From Nocardioides gansuensis (GTDB lineage Bacteria; Actinomycetota; Actinomycetes; Propionibacteriales; Nocardioidaceae): a DNA stretch of 64,000 nt. The notes beneath the pieces were generated by a model. That model saw nothing but the letters and a program-made list of their open reading frames with translations. It was not told the DNA's origin and ran no database searches. This document shows positions 49,432 to 58,300 of the stretch, piece by piece (position 1 is the first letter of the stretch; every line of letters starts with the position of its first letter). The position numbers and the translations under genes are program-made. The stretch lies in assembly GCF_003076135.1 (NCBI RefSeq), contig NZ_QDGZ01000006.1, positions 248,001-312,000 on the forward strand, written 5' to 3'.

Positions 49432-49447
49432 TCGAACAGTTGTTCGG
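49432..49447 (+). promoter_or_regulatory. LexA-binding SOS box upstream of recA
   Basis: TCGAAC-N4-GTTCGG against the actinobacterial consensus TCGAAC-N4-GTTCGA: 11 of 12 conserved positions. It lies about 139 bases before recA. A TAGATT hexamer at 49450-49455 may be the -10. Confidence 0.9.
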
Positions 49448-49585
49448 GCTAGATTGTGTCCACAGGCATGACGCGGGCCGAGGTTGTCCACAGCGTTCGA
49501 CGTCCCTGACCAGGGGATGTCGGTGGCTCGTCCTAGCGTCGTCTACGTGCCTGGCCCATCAACGAAGCGAAAGAGGACACCTCCC

Positions 49586-50641
49586 ATGGCTGCTGCAGGA
49601 GACCGCGAGAAGGCGCTCGACGCCGCCCTCGCCAACATCGAGAAGTCGTTCGGCAAGGGCTCGGTCATGCGACTGGGCGACGAGACCCGCGCCCCCCTCG
49701 AGGTGATCCCCACCGGGTCGATCGCCCTCGACGTCGCGCTGGGCCTCGGTGGCCTGCCGCGCGGTCGCGTGGTGGAGATCTACGGCCCGGAGTCGTCCGG
49801 CAAGACGACGGTCGCGCTGCACGCGGTGGCCAGCGCCCAGGCGGCCGGCGGCATCGTCGCCTTCATCGACGCCGAGCATGCGCTCGACCCCGACTACGCC
49901 AAGGCGCTCGGCGTCGACACCGACGCCCTGCTGGTCTCCCAGCCCGACTCGGGCGAGCAGGCCCTCGAGATCGCCGACATGCTGATCCGCTCCGGCGCGC
50001 TCGACCTCATCGTCATCGACTCGGTCGCGGCGCTCGTGCCCCGTGCCGAGATCGAGGGCGAGATGGGCGACAGCCACGTCGGCCTCCAGGCCCGCCTGAT
50101 GAGCCAGGCGCTGCGCAAGATGACGGGTGCGCTCAACAACGCCGGCACCACGGCCATCTTCATCAACCAGCTGCGCGAGAAGATCGGGGTGATGTTCGGC
50201 TCGCCCGAGACCACGACCGGCGGCCGGGCGCTGAAGTTCTACTCGTCGGTCCGTCTCGACGTGCGCCGCATCGAGACGCTCAAGGACGGCACCGACATGG
50301 TCGGCAACCGCACCCGCGTCAAGGTCGTGAAGAACAAGGTGGCCCCGCCGTTCAAGCAGGCCGAGTTCGACATCATGTACGGCAAGGGCATCAGCCGCGA
50401 GGGTGGCCTGATCGACGTGGGCGTCGAGGCTGGCCTCGTCCGCAAGGCCGGCGCCTGGTACACCTACGAGGGCGACCAGCTCGGCCAAGGCAAGGAGAAC
50501 GCTCGCCAGTTCCTCAAGGACAACCCCGACCTGGCCAACGAGCTGGAGAAGAAGATCCTCGAGAAGCTCGGCGTCACCCCGACCGTGGATGCTCCGGCGG
50601 ACGACCTGTCCGACGAGCCCATCGGGGTCAATGACTTCTGA
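49586..50641 (+). CDS. recA: Recombinase A
   Basis: 351 residues. RecA/RAD51 recombinase that forms filaments on single-stranded DNA and triggers LexA cleavage. Seen: Walker A GPESSGKT (67-74), [32 protein letters not shown]2-loop region [25 protein letters not shown] 49586 (MAAAGDRE) is preceded by GAGGA. No intein. recX overlaps its end. Confidence 0.98.
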   Translation: MAAAGDREKALDAALANIEKSFGKGSVMRLGDETRAPLEVIPTGSIALDVALGLGGLPRGRVVEIYGPESSGKTTVALHAVASAQAAGGIVAFIDAEHALDPDYAKALGVDTDALLVSQPDSGEQALEIADMLIRSGALDLIVIDSVAALVPRAEIEGEMGDSHVGLQARLMSQALRKMTGALNNAGTTAIFINQLREKIGVMFGSPETTTGGRALKFYSSVRLDVRRIETLKDGTDMVGNRTRVKVVKNKVAPPFKQAEFDIMYGKGISREGGLIDVGVEAGLVRKAGAWYTYEGDQLGQGKENARQFLKDNPDLANELEKKILEKLGVTPTVDAPADDLSDEPIGVNDF

Positions 50642-51281
50642 GCGGGCGCGGTCCGTGGAGTCCCGGCCTCCTCCTTCGTGGCTCGGTGACGTCCACGACG
50701 GCGTCGAGGCCTGGACCCGGGGTGCTGCGGCATCGCGCACCTCGCCGCCGCCCCCGGATCCCGTCCAGGACGGCCCCGAGGCCGACCACGAGGCCGTCGC
50801 CCGCAAGATCCTGCTCGATGCGCTGACCGGTCAGGCCCGCTCCCGCAAGGAGCTGGCCGACCGGCTCGCGAAGAAGGGCGTGCCCGACGAGCTGGCCGTG
50901 AGGCTGCTCGACCGGTTCACCGAGGTGGGGCTGGTCGACGACGAGGCCTTCGCGCGGGCCTGGATCGCCTCGCGGCAGTCGGGCAAGGGCCTGGCCCGCC
51001 GCGCCCTCGCCCAGGAGCTGCGCCGCAAGGGCATCGCCGACGAGGTCGCCCGCGAGGCGCTCGACGAGGTCGACCCGGACGACGAGGAGGAGGCGGCCCG
51101 GGCCCTCGTGCGCAAGAAGCTCCGCTCCATGCGCGGCGTCGACCAGGCCACTGCCACCCGCAGGCTCGCCGGGATGCTCGCCCGCAAGGGCTACTCGTCG
51201 GGCGTGGCCTTCGCCGTCGTGCGCGACGAGCTGCGTCAGGTTGAAGCGCCGACCGACGAGGACCTTGCGGGCGACTGGTAG
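50631..51281 (+). CDS. recX: RecA regulator RecX
   Basis: 216 residues. Inhibits RecA filaments. Basic/acidic N-terminal extension, then three RecX helical repeats: [46 protein letters not shown], and [27 protein letters not shown]. Starts 11 bases before the recA stop, so it is coupled to recA. Its last 46 bases overlap the convergent membrane protein gene. Confidence 0.93.
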   Translation: MTSERARSVESRPPPSWLGDVHDGVEAWTRGAAASRTSPPPPDPVQDGPEADHEAVARKILLDALTGQARSRKELADRLAKKGVPDELAVRLLDRFTEVGLVDDEAFARAWIASRQSGKGLARRALAQELRRKGIADEVAREALDEVDPDDEEEAARALVRKKLRSMRGVDQATATRRLAGMLARKGYSSGVAFAVVRDELRQVEAPTDEDLAGDW

Positions 51282-51610
51282 CGCACCCGCTGCGGCCGGG
51301 TCACCCACAAGGCACCCGCAGCAGTGGCAGCGAACGCCAGATGCGCCGGAGTGCCGTTGGCGACGACCAGCCAGAGGTAGAAGACAGGGAGCACCCACAG
51401 GGTCATCCAGGCCCAGCGCGCCCGAGAAGCGATGCCCCACACCGCCAGGATGATGAGCAGGAAGGCTGACGTCACGCCGAAGCTCGAGATCAGGAACGTG
51501 GCGTCGCGCTCGAACGGGTCGGGTGCGAACCAGACGCTGACCGAGATGATGGCGAACACCAGACCGTGCGTGACGAGAACGGCCTGGCCGAGGCGGGCAG
51601 AGGTGGACAT
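51236..51610 (-). CDS. Small integral membrane protein
   Basis: 124 residues, four hydrophobic segments (about 9-30, 42-63, 67-85, 88-105). I do not recognise a family. ATG 51610 was chosen because AGGAG lies 6 bases upstream. Overlaps recX tail to tail. Confidence 0.7.
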   Translation of the reverse strand: MSTSARLGQAVLVTHGLVFAIISVSVWFAPDPFERDATFLISSFGVTSAFLLIILAVWGIASRARWAWMTLWVLPVFYLWLVVANGTPAHLAFAATAAGALWVTRPQRVRYQSPARSSSVGAST

Positions 51611-51748
51611 GGGCAACTCCTGTGGCTGTGGGCTTCTGGTGCCTCGACGTTAGGAGCGAAAGGCGCCTGCTCCCCACCGCGCTGGCCGTCGCGATCTTTA
51701 CGGCACACCGCAGAGTGCGGACGCGGCGGACAGGACACACTGGCTGAC

Positions 51749-53086
51749 ATGAGCGGCGAGCTCCTGCAGGTGATGCTGGTCCCGGTGTGCTTCGTCCTCG
51801 CCGGCCTGCTCGGCCTGCGCGTAGGCACCCCGCGATCCCTCGCGGCGGCGCTGGTGCTGACGGGGGCGTGCCACCTCGCGGCACTCTCCCTGTCCGGCCT
51901 CGCCGTCGACCGGGTCCCGGGCACCGTCGGGTGGCACCTGCTGTCGCAGGTGCTCTTCGGTGCCGGCTTCGCCTGCCTGGTCTGGATCGCCGCCCGATTC
52001 CCCAGGGGTGGCCCACCGAATCGCCTGGTGACCGGCTGCTTCGGCCTCGCCGTCGCCGCCCCCGTCGTCGGCGGCTTCGCCGGGCCGAGCCCGACGGTGC
52101 TCGGAGGTGGCGGGGACCTGCGGGGTCCTGTGCTGGCCATCCTCCCGGAGCCATTGGCGGTGGCCGCCGCCGTGCCCCTGGCACTGCTGCCGGTGCTGGC
52201 CGTGGTGGTCTTCGCGGTGCGCTTCACCCGTGCCGACCGGGCCACCCGACGGCTGATGGCGTGGCCGATCGTCGGGATCGGCATCGTCGGCCTGCTCGCG
52301 GCGTCCGGCATCCTCCTCGGACCGCGGCTACCCGGCGTGAGCGACGCCGCCTTCCTCATCGGTGCGCCGATCGTGCCGCTCACGGTGGCCTTCGGGCCCG
52401 TCCGGCGCCGACTGCTCGTCCTGACCGAGCGCACCACCCGCCTCGAGGAGGACCTGGCCGCGCGGGTCGCCGAGCTCGAGGAGTCGAGGCATCGTCTCTC
52501 CGTGGCCGCCGAGGAGGAGCGCCGCCGGATCGAGCGCGACCTCCACGACGGTGCGCAGCAGGAGCTGCTCGCGCTGATGGCGCACGTCGAGCGCGCTCGC
52601 GGGCTGTCGGACACGACTGCCAGGGGCGAGGCGCTGGAGACAGTGGCCGAGCTGGCGCGCGGCGCGTACGCGACGGTCCGGTCGGTGTCGCACGGAGTGC
52701 GCCCGGCCGGCCTCGACGACTTCGGACCGGTGGCGGCCCTGCGGACCCTCGTGCGTGGCTTCCCCCTGCCCATGCACGTGGACGTCCGCGGCGAGGAGTC
52801 CCGTCGCTACAGCCCGGAGGTGGAGGGTGCGGCCCTCTCGTTCGCGAGCGAGGCGCTGGCCAACCTCCTCAAGCACTCCGGCGCCCAGCACGCGCTCCTG
52901 CTCATCGACGCGGGCGAGCGGCTTCGGGTGCGGGTGGAGGACGACGGTGCGGGCGGTGCAGACCCGCAGGGTCGGGGGCTGCGTGGGCTGTGTGACCGCG
53001 TCGAGGCCGCAGGCGGATCGGTCACGATCAGCTCGGTCCCCGGCCGCACGGTCCTCGAGGCCGAGCTGCCCGGGGAGCTGCCGTGA
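51749..53086 (+). CDS. NarL-type membrane sensor histidine kinase
   Basis: 445 residues. About seven hydrophobic segments in the N-terminal 215 residues, a coiled coil (TERTTRLEEDLAARVAELEES split), HisKA_3 with phosphoacceptor H266 in RIERDLHDGAQQELLALM, and HATPase (ALANLLKHSGAQHA, GRGLRGLCDRVEAAGG). Pairs with the following regulator by a GTGA overlap, so cognate. Signal sensed unknown. Confidence 0.9.
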   Translation: MSGELLQVMLVPVCFVLAGLLGLRVGTPRSLAAALVLTGACHLAALSLSGLAVDRVPGTVGWHLLSQVLFGAGFACLVWIAARFPRGGPPNRLVTGCFGLAVAAPVVGGFAGPSPTVLGGGGDLRGPVLAILPEPLAVAAAVPLALLPVLAVVVFAVRFTRADRATRRLMAWPIVGIGIVGLLAASGILLGPRLPGVSDAAFLIGAPIVPLTVAFGPVRRRLLVLTERTTRLEEDLAARVAELEESRHRLSVAAEEERRRIERDLHDGAQQELLALMAHVERARGLSDTTARGEALETVAELARGAYATVRSVSHGVRPAGLDDFGPVAALRTLVRGFPLPMHVDVRGEESRRYSPEVEGAALSFASEALANLLKHSGAQHALLLIDAGERLRVRVEDDGAGGADPQGRGLRGLCDRVEAAGGSVTISSVPGRTVLEAELPGELP

Positions 53087-53733
53087 CGAGGCTGCGGGTG
53101 GTGGTGGCAGAGGACCACCTGCTGGTCCGCGAAGGCGTGGTGGCGCTGCTCTCGGCGGGCGAGGACCTGGACGTCGTCGCGGCCGTCGGTGACGCGGACG
53201 CGCTGCGCCGCGCTGTCGACTCCCACCAACCGGACGCCGTGCTCACCGACATCCGGATGCCACCGCTCCAGGCGATGGACGGGATCACGGCTGCGCTGGA
53301 GATCCGTCGGCGACACCCGGGCACGGGTGTGGTCGTGCTGTCCCAGCACCTCGAGGAGGACTACGTCCGGGCACTCTTCACCGACGGGTCCGCTGGCCTC
53401 GGCTACCTGCTCAAGGAGCGGATCGGGGAGCGGGCCGAGCTGGCGGACGCGCTCCGACGCACCGCACGGGGTGAGTCGGTCCTCGACCGCCGGGTCGTGG
53501 ACACGCTCGTCGGCAGCGGTCGCTCCCGCCTGGACACGCTCACCCCGCGCGAGCGGGAGGTGCTGGCCCTGATGGCGTCGGGTCTGACCAACCCGGTGAT
53601 CGCCTCCCGGATGCACCTATCCCTCTCCTCGGTCGAGAAGCACGTCGGCGCCATCTTCACCAAGCTGGGGGTGGGTGAGTCGCCGACCCAGGACCGCCGC
53701 GTGAGCGCCGTGCTGGCCTGGCTGGATCGGTGA
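53083..53733 (+). CDS. NarL/FixJ-family response regulator
   Basis: 216 residues. Receiver domain with acidic pocket E10/D11 and phospho-acceptor D56 (LTDIRMPP), then LuxR-type HTH (LTPREREVLALMASGLTNPVIASRM and LSLSSVEKHVGAIFTKLG). Start GTG overlaps the kinase stop by 4 bases. Confidence 0.93.
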   Translation: MTRLRVVVAEDHLLVREGVVALLSAGEDLDVVAAVGDADALRRAVDSHQPDAVLTDIRMPPLQAMDGITAALEIRRRHPGTGVVVLSQHLEEDYVRALFTDGSAGLGYLLKERIGERAELADALRRTARGESVLDRRVVDTLVGSGRSRLDTLTPREREVLALMASGLTNPVIASRMHLSLSSVEKHVGAIFTKLGVGESPTQDRRVSAVLAWLDR

Positions 53734-53753
53734 CCGCGTCACGGCCGAGCGCC

Positions 53754-53759
53754 TAGGCT
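53754..53759 (+). promoter_or_regulatory. Probable -10 of leaderless mini-ORF/GNAT promoter
   Basis: TAGGCT, 7 bases before ATG 53767, in the same layout as other leaderless genes of this window. Confidence 0.45.
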
Positions 53760-53766
53760 CGCCACC

Positions 53767-53796
53767 ATGCCCGACCTCCCCGGTAGGTCCTCGTGA
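53767..53796 (+). CDS. Nine-codon leaderless mini-ORF coupled to the GNAT gene
   Basis: ATG 53767 to TGA 53796 encodes MPDLPGRSS. Its TGA overlaps GTG 53793 of the GNAT gene (GTGA). With the -10 placed 7 bases before the ATG, ribosomes would load on the mini-ORF and restart at the GNAT gene. Expression not proven. Confidence 0.4.
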   Translation: MPDLPGRSS

Positions 53797-54518
53797 GCCG
53801 CCACCTCGTGGTCCGCAACGGTGGCCACGAGCTGGCGGGCGTCGTGCGCGACGGCGAGTCCTGGTACGCCGCGGCGCGCCGCACGGCCGCCCCCCTGACC
53901 GGGGAGCCGGTGCCGGTCGACCTGTCGGCCGACCCGCTGCTCTGGACGGTCGACCACGACCTGCTGGTGGTCCTGCGGCCGATGACCCGTGGCGACCTGC
54001 CGAGCGTGGCTCGGTGGCGGGCCCAGGCGCACGTCGACCGGTGGTGGCACGCCGACGGGCCGGCCACCCTCGAGCGGGTCACCGACGCCTACGGCGCGGA
54101 CATCGACGGGACGACCCCGACCCGGATGTGGGTGGTCGAGGCCAACGGCCGCTCGGTCGGCTTCCTGCAGGACTACCGCATCCGCGACTACCCCGACTAC
54201 GCCCTGCTCACCCCTGACCCCGACGCGATGTGCTGCGACTACGCCATCGGCGAGCCCGAGTGGGTCGGCCGCGGCCTGGGGGTCCGGATGATCTGGGCAT
54301 GGGCGCTGCGCACGCTGCACCGCTTCCCGGACGTGAAGGCGCTCTTCGCCGCGCCAGACCACCGCAACTCGACCTCCCTGCGGATGCTGGAGAAGGCCGG
54401 CTTCGTCCAGGGCACCTGGTTCGACGAGCCCCAGTCGGACGGCTCGGTCGTCACGGTGGTCGGGTGCACCCTCGACGTACGCCGCGTGCTCAGCTCCGAG
54501 CCGCCGGCGGCCAACTAG
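53793..54518 (+). CDS. GNAT N-acetyltransferase (Acetyltransf_8-like)
   Basis: 241 residues. About 60 extra N-terminal residues, then a GNAT core resembling aminoglycoside 6'- or siderophore acetyltransferases: RMWVVEANGRSVGFLQDYRI, CDYAIGEPEWVGRGLGVRMIWAW with acetyl-CoA loop, AAPDHRNSTSLRMLEKAGF. Substrate unknown. GTG start and GTGA overlap with the mini-ORF. Its TAG stop is used in the PPK2 -10. Confidence 0.85.
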   Translation: MSRHLVVRNGGHELAGVVRDGESWYAAARRTAAPLTGEPVPVDLSADPLLWTVDHDLLVVLRPMTRGDLPSVARWRAQAHVDRWWHADGPATLERVTDAYGADIDGTTPTRMWVVEANGRSVGFLQDYRIRDYPDYALLTPDPDAMCCDYAIGEPEWVGRGLGVRMIWAWALRTLHRFPDVKALFAAPDHRNSTSLRMLEKAGFVQGTWFDEPQSDGSVVTVVGCTLDVRRVLSSEPPAAN

Positions 54519-54521
54519 GGT
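54516..54521 (+). promoter_or_regulatory. Probable -10 of leaderless PPK2 promoter
   Basis: TAGGGT, 6 bases before ATG 54528; the TAG is the GNAT stop codon. Confidence 0.45.
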
Positions 54522-54527
54522 GCTCCC

Positions 54528-55379
54528 ATGACGGACGCCCTGACCGATGTGCTGCGCCTGCCCCCCGGACCGGTCGAGCTCTCGGCGATCGAGACCGACG
54601 CGGCGCCGGGCTTCGACGGCGGCAAGTCCGACGGGGAGGCTGCCCTCTTCGCGATGGGCGAGGAGCTCTCGGACCTCCAGGAGCGGCTGTGGGCCGAGCG
54701 CACGACCGGGTCTCCGCGGCGCATCCTGCTGGTGCTGCAGGGCATGGACACCTCCGGCAAGGGCGGCACGATGCGGCACGCCGTGGGACTGATCGACCCG
54801 CAGGGCGTGCGGATCACCTCGTTCAAGGCGCCGACCGAGGAGGAGCGCGCCCAGGACTTCCTCTGGCGGATCCGCAAGGCCGTCCCGGAGCCGGGCTACG
54901 TCGGCGTCTTCGACCGCTCGCACTACGAGGACGTCCTGATCGCCCGGGTCCGCGACCTCGCGCCGCCCGAGGAGATCGAGCGGCGCTACGGCGCCATCAA
55001 CGACTTCGAGGCCGAGCTGGTCGCCGGAGGCGTCGCCCTCGTCAAGTGCATGCTGCACATCAGCGCCCACGAGCAGAAGGAGCGCCTCCAGGAGCGGCTC
55101 GACAACCCCGAGAAGCACTGGAAGTTCAACCCCGGCGACCTCGACGAGCGCGCGCGCTGGCACGCCTACCAAGAGGCATACGAGATCGCCCTCGAGCGCA
55201 CCAACTCCGAGGCCGCGCCCTGGCACGTGATCCCGAGCGACAAGAAGTGGTACCGCAACCTTGCCGTCGGGCAGCTGCTGCTCGACACCCTGCGCGGGAT
55301 GGACCTGCGGTGGCCGGAGGCCGACTTCGACGTCGAGGAGCAGAAGCGCCGGCTCGCGGACGGGCCCCCGGTGCGGTGA
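54528..55379 (+). CDS. Polyphosphate kinase 2 family protein
   Basis: 283 residues. Nucleotide phosphorylation by polyphosphate. Walker A GMDTSGKGGT, lid-module region, FDRSHYEDVLIARV (Walker B) and KFNPGDLDERARW are PPK2 signatures. Length and one catalytic domain suit class I or III. Followed by the HipA-like kinase in the next frame (GTG overlaps). Confidence 0.9.
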   Translation: MTDALTDVLRLPPGPVELSAIETDAAPGFDGGKSDGEAALFAMGEELSDLQERLWAERTTGSPRRILLVLQGMDTSGKGGTMRHAVGLIDPQGVRITSFKAPTEEERAQDFLWRIRKAVPEPGYVGVFDRSHYEDVLIARVRDLAPPEEIERRYGAINDFEAELVAGGVALVKCMLHISAHEQKERLQERLDNPEKHWKFNPGDLDERARWHAYQEAYEIALERTNSEAAPWHVIPSDKKWYRNLAVGQLLLDTLRGMDLRWPEADFDVEEQKRRLADGPPVR

Positions 55380-56164
55380 TCCCCACCGTCGAGGTCACCC
55401 GCTACGTCACGCCCCTGCGGGAGGGCGGCAGCCTGCCCGGCATCGTCGAGGGCGACGACCTGGGCACCTACGTCTGCAAGTTCCGCGGCGCCGGGCAGGG
55501 CGTGCGGGTGCTGGTCGCCGAGGTGGTCGTGAGCGGCCTGGCGACCCGCCTCGGACTGCGCACGCCGCGCCTGGTGGCGCTCGACCTCGACCCCGAGATC
55601 GCCCGCTACGAGGCCGACGAGGAGGTCCAGGACCTGCTCAACGCCAGCGCGGGCCTCAACCTCGGCATCGACTTCCTGCCGGGCGCGTTCGGCTTCGACG
55701 GAGCCCTGCCCGACCAGCACGGTCACACGGGGGACGCCGAGGCCGCGAAGGTGCTCTGGCTCGACGCCTTCACCGCCAACGTCGACCGCTCGTGGCGCAA
55801 CCCCAACCTGCTCGTCTGGCACGGCGACCTGTGGGTGATCGACCACGGCGCGTCGCTCTACTTCCACCACGCCTGGCCCGGCGGGGTCGCCGACCCGCAG
55901 CGCTTCGCCCGCCAGCCCTGGGACCCCAGCGACCACGTGCTGGGCGCGTACGCCGATCGGCTGGACGCCGCCGACGGCGAGATCTCCCGCCTCCTCGACC
56001 GCCAGGCGTTCACCGAGGTCCTGGCGGAGGTGCCCGACGAGTGGCTCGAACCGGTGCCGGGTGCGGAGACCCCCGACGCCCTGCGCGCGGCGTACGTCGA
56101 CTTCCTCACCGCGCGCCTCGCCACCCGCGACTGGCTGCCGCGTGTGGAGGGCGGTGCCGCATGA
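55376..56164 (+). CDS. HipA-family kinase-like protein
   Basis: 262 residues, shorter than classical HipA (about 440), lacking the N-terminal HipA_N region. Kinase features: GTYVCKFRGAGQG (ATP-binding Lys), catalytic NVDRSWRNPN and metal-binding IDHG, in the usual HipA order. Followed by DUF3037 with a 4-base overlap; that pair is a recurrent actinobacterial module of unknown function. No HipB antitoxin adjoins. Confidence 0.75.
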   Translation: MIPTVEVTRYVTPLREGGSLPGIVEGDDLGTYVCKFRGAGQGVRVLVAEVVVSGLATRLGLRTPRLVALDLDPEIARYEADEEVQDLLNASAGLNLGIDFLPGAFGFDGALPDQHGHTGDAEAAKVLWLDAFTANVDRSWRNPNLLVWHGDLWVIDHGASLYFHHAWPGGVADPQRFARQPWDPSDHVLGAYADRLDAADGEISRLLDRQAFTEVLAEVPDEWLEPVPGAETPDALRAAYVDFLTARLATRDWLPRVEGGAA

Positions 56165-56538
56165 AGCTCGCCTACCAGTACGTTCCGCTGCGCTGCGTGC
56201 CGCGACCCGACCGCGAGGAGTTCCTCAACGTCGGCGTGGTCCTCTACTGCCAGGCGGCCGACTTCCTGCAGGTGGCATGGCAGTGCGACGCCGACCGGCT
56301 CCGGGCGCTCGACCCGCTGCTCGACGTGGAGCAGGTGTGCGCCGCGCTCGAGTTCGTCGAGGGGGTCTGCGCCGGAGACGAGCGCGGGGGAGCGGCTGCC
56401 GAGCGGCCGATCGGCCAGCGGTTCGGCTTCCTCAAGGCCCCGAAGAGCACGGTGCTCCAGCCCGGGCCGGTCCACGGTGGGGTCACCGCGGACCCGGCCC
56501 GGCAGTTGGAGCACCTGCTCGAGCGCCTAGTGGGCTGA
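56161..56538 (+). CDS. DUF3037 protein
   Basis: 125 residues. YQYVPLRCVPRPDREEFLNVGVVLYC is the family signature near the N-terminus. Function unknown; always or often paired with HipA-like kinases. Convergent with the collagen-like gene, 6 bases apart. Confidence 0.85.
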   Translation: MKLAYQYVPLRCVPRPDREEFLNVGVVLYCQAADFLQVAWQCDADRLRALDPLLDVEQVCAALEFVEGVCAGDERGGAAAERPIGQRFGFLKAPKSTVLQPGPVHGGVTADPARQLEHLLERLVG

Positions 56539-56544
56539 CCGCGG

Positions 56545-57291
56545 TCAGGAGGCCTCGTAGGCCCAGACGTAGCGCACCAGCATCGCACCGGCAGCGTCGG
56601 AGGTGCCCCAGACGTAGAAGCCGTTGCGGTCGCCGCCGTCCGCTCCGACGTCGACCCCGTCGAAGAGCGCGACGTCGCTGATGTTGCCCACCTCCGTGAG
56701 GTAGACGCACATGGTGCCGGGCGCGGGGTTCGGAGCGCTGGCGGTGCCGGCGCAGGCGGTGGTGTTGGTCTCGCCCGCGCGCACGTCTGCTGCGAAGGTG
56801 TGGGCGCCCAGCCACAGGTTGCGAGGCGCGGTGATCCTCAGCGGCGTGCTGGTCGTGAACGGGAGCGGGGCGTAGTCACGGATGGCGACGCCGGCGGCGC
56901 TGGTGTTGGCGTTGAGCACGCCACCGCCCTTGATCACCGTGCCTGCCGGCGGCGGGGTGAATGCGCTGGCGCCTGCGGGTCCCTGGGGACCGGTCGTGCC
57001 GGCGGGTCCCTGCGGACCGGTGGCGCCGGTCGCGCCGGTGGCGCCCGTGGCCCCTGTGGCCCCCGTGGCGCCGGTCGCGCCCGTGAGCTTCGACTGCTCG
57101 GAGCGCTTGAAGTCCTTCACCAGCAGCGAGCCGTTCTTGATGTCCTTGGTGGTGACGCTGTTGTCCTGGATCTGGCTTCCGGTGATGACGGCGGCGGCCG
57201 TGGCGCCGCCCGTGGTCGCGAGCACCAGGGCGCCTGCGGCGACGACGTGCACCGGGCGGATCCGGCGGAGCGGCTGGGAAACGTGGAACAT
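56545..57291 (-). CDS. Secreted collagen-like repeat protein
   Basis: 248 residues. Signal/anchor ending around residue 33 (VLATTGGATAAAV), a GSQIQDNSVTTKDIKNGSLL motif common in actinobacterial surface proteins, then 13 Gly-X-Y triplets (seven GAT, then GPQ/GPA types) at about 71-109, then a C-terminal beta-rich domain (about 110-248) with two Cys (ACAG, MCVY). The triplet tract can form a collagen-like triple helix. AGGAGG 8 bases before ATG 57291. Confidence 0.85.
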   Translation of the reverse strand: MFHVSQPLRRIRPVHVVAAGALVLATTGGATAAAVITGSQIQDNSVTTKDIKNGSLLVKDFKRSEQSKLTGATGATGATGATGATGATGATGPQGPAGTTGPQGPAGASAFTPPPAGTVIKGGGVLNANTSAAGVAIRDYAPLPFTTSTPLRITAPRNLWLGAHTFAADVRAGETNTTACAGTASAPNPAPGTMCVYLTEVGNISDVALFDGVDVGADGGDRNGFYVWGTSDAAGAMLVRYVWAYEAS

Positions 57292-57406
57292 GTGTGGGAC
57301 CTCCTTGGTGGGCGCGGGTCACGTCGACCCGTCGCACACGAGGTGGCCCCACACACGCCTGGAATACACGGAGTGCCCGGGATCGGTGGTTTCCGACCCC
57401 GCTTTA

Positions 57407-57422
57407 CGTAGTCCTACCTACG
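57407..57422. promoter_or_regulatory. Candidate operator CGTAG-N6-CTACG
   Basis: CGTAG (57407-57411) and CTACG (57418-57422) are 5-bp inverted arms; nested GTAG-TC-CTAC at 57408-57417. It lies between the collagen-like gene and the chelatase gene, upstream of the former. Such sites are often bound by LuxR-type regulators. Unproven. Confidence 0.35.
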
Positions 57423-57439
57423 GCGCGGACGGCGGCTGT

Positions 57440-58183
57440 CTAGACCGGCACCAGCTCGACGGCACCGACGGCGTAGCGGGCCAGCACCGCGCGGGCGACC
57501 TCGGGGTGGGCGCCCATCGGCTCCGACACGGCGACGGCACCGGCCTCGAGGGCCAGCTCGGCGGCCCGGTCCGGCAGGAAGCCCGGGGCGAGGAAGAACG
57601 ACGCGACCGCGATGTGTCGACGGCCCTCGGCGCGGAAGGCGCGCACGGCCTCACCGGCGGCCGGGGGAGCGGCCGACGCGAACGCCGCGCTGACGGGCAG
57701 CCGGTGGCGGGTGCCCCAGGTGCGGGCGATCCGGGCGACGGCCTGGTTGGCCAGCGGGTCTGACGAGCCGGCGGCGGCGAGCACGAGCGCGTCGAGCTCA
57801 CGCACCCGGGCGGCCTTGAGGGCCTCGCGCAGGCGCAGGTCGAGCACCTCGAGGAATGCCGTCTCCATGCCGAGGATCTTCGTGGCGCGGATCTTCAGGC
57901 CCTTGTGTCGCGACGTCGCGTCCGCGATGGCCGAGGGCACGTCCACGCGGGCGTGGAACGCCTCGGTCAGCAGGAGCGGCACCACGACGATCTCGTCGAA
58001 GCCGGCCTTGACCAGCCTGTCCACGACCGACTGGAAGTCGGGCTTGGACAGGTCGAGGAACGCCGTCTCGATCCGCAGGTCCGGCCGCATGGCCTTGACC
58101 TCGGCGACGAGCGCCTTGATGGTCTCGGACGAGCGGGGGTCGCGGCTTCCGTGGGCCAGTGCCACCAGTGCAGGAGCAGCCAT
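57440..58183 (-). CDS. Sirohydrochlorin chelatase (CbiX/SirB family)
   Basis: 247 residues, two fused CbiX domains. First-domain metal site LAHGSRDP (H11); second-domain VLAAAGSSDP aligns with the other active-site half. Inserts iron or cobalt in sirohydrochlorin; in this operon, siroheme for sulfite reductase is the likely product. GGGAGG 8 bases before ATG 58183. Last gene of the sulfate assimilation operon. Confidence 0.9.
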   Translation of the reverse strand: MAAPALVALAHGSRDPRSSETIKALVAEVKAMRPDLRIETAFLDLSKPDFQSVVDRLVKAGFDEIVVVPLLLTEAFHARVDVPSAIADATSRHKGLKIRATKILGMETAFLEVLDLRLREALKAARVRELDALVLAAAGSSDPLANQAVARIARTWGTRHRLPVSAAFASAAPPAAGEAVRAFRAEGRRHIAVASFFLAPGFLPDRAAELALEAGAVAVSEPMGAHPEVARAVLARYAVGAVELVPV

Positions 58184-58256
58184 CAGCTGTGCCTCCCATC
58201 GGTTTCGTTGGGGTGGACGTCGACGCCGTTGTCGAGAGGGGTGATGCAGGTCGGGT

Positions 58257-58300
58257 GATCGAGCGGAGTGCAGATCCCTGGATCGAGCGAAGTCGAGATC
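58257..58300. repeat. Direct repeat of GATCGAGCGRAGT..GAGATC units
   Basis: Units at 58257-58276 and 58281-58300 match in 17 of 20 bases. They match the reverse complement of the repeat at 13715-13735. The second overlaps the cysH stop codon. Confidence 0.65.

Noticed and set aside
57003..57070. Tandem short repeats that could be taken for a CRISPR or minisatellite
   Set aside because: They encode in-frame Gly-X-Y triplets of the collagen-like protein, with no spacer structure.
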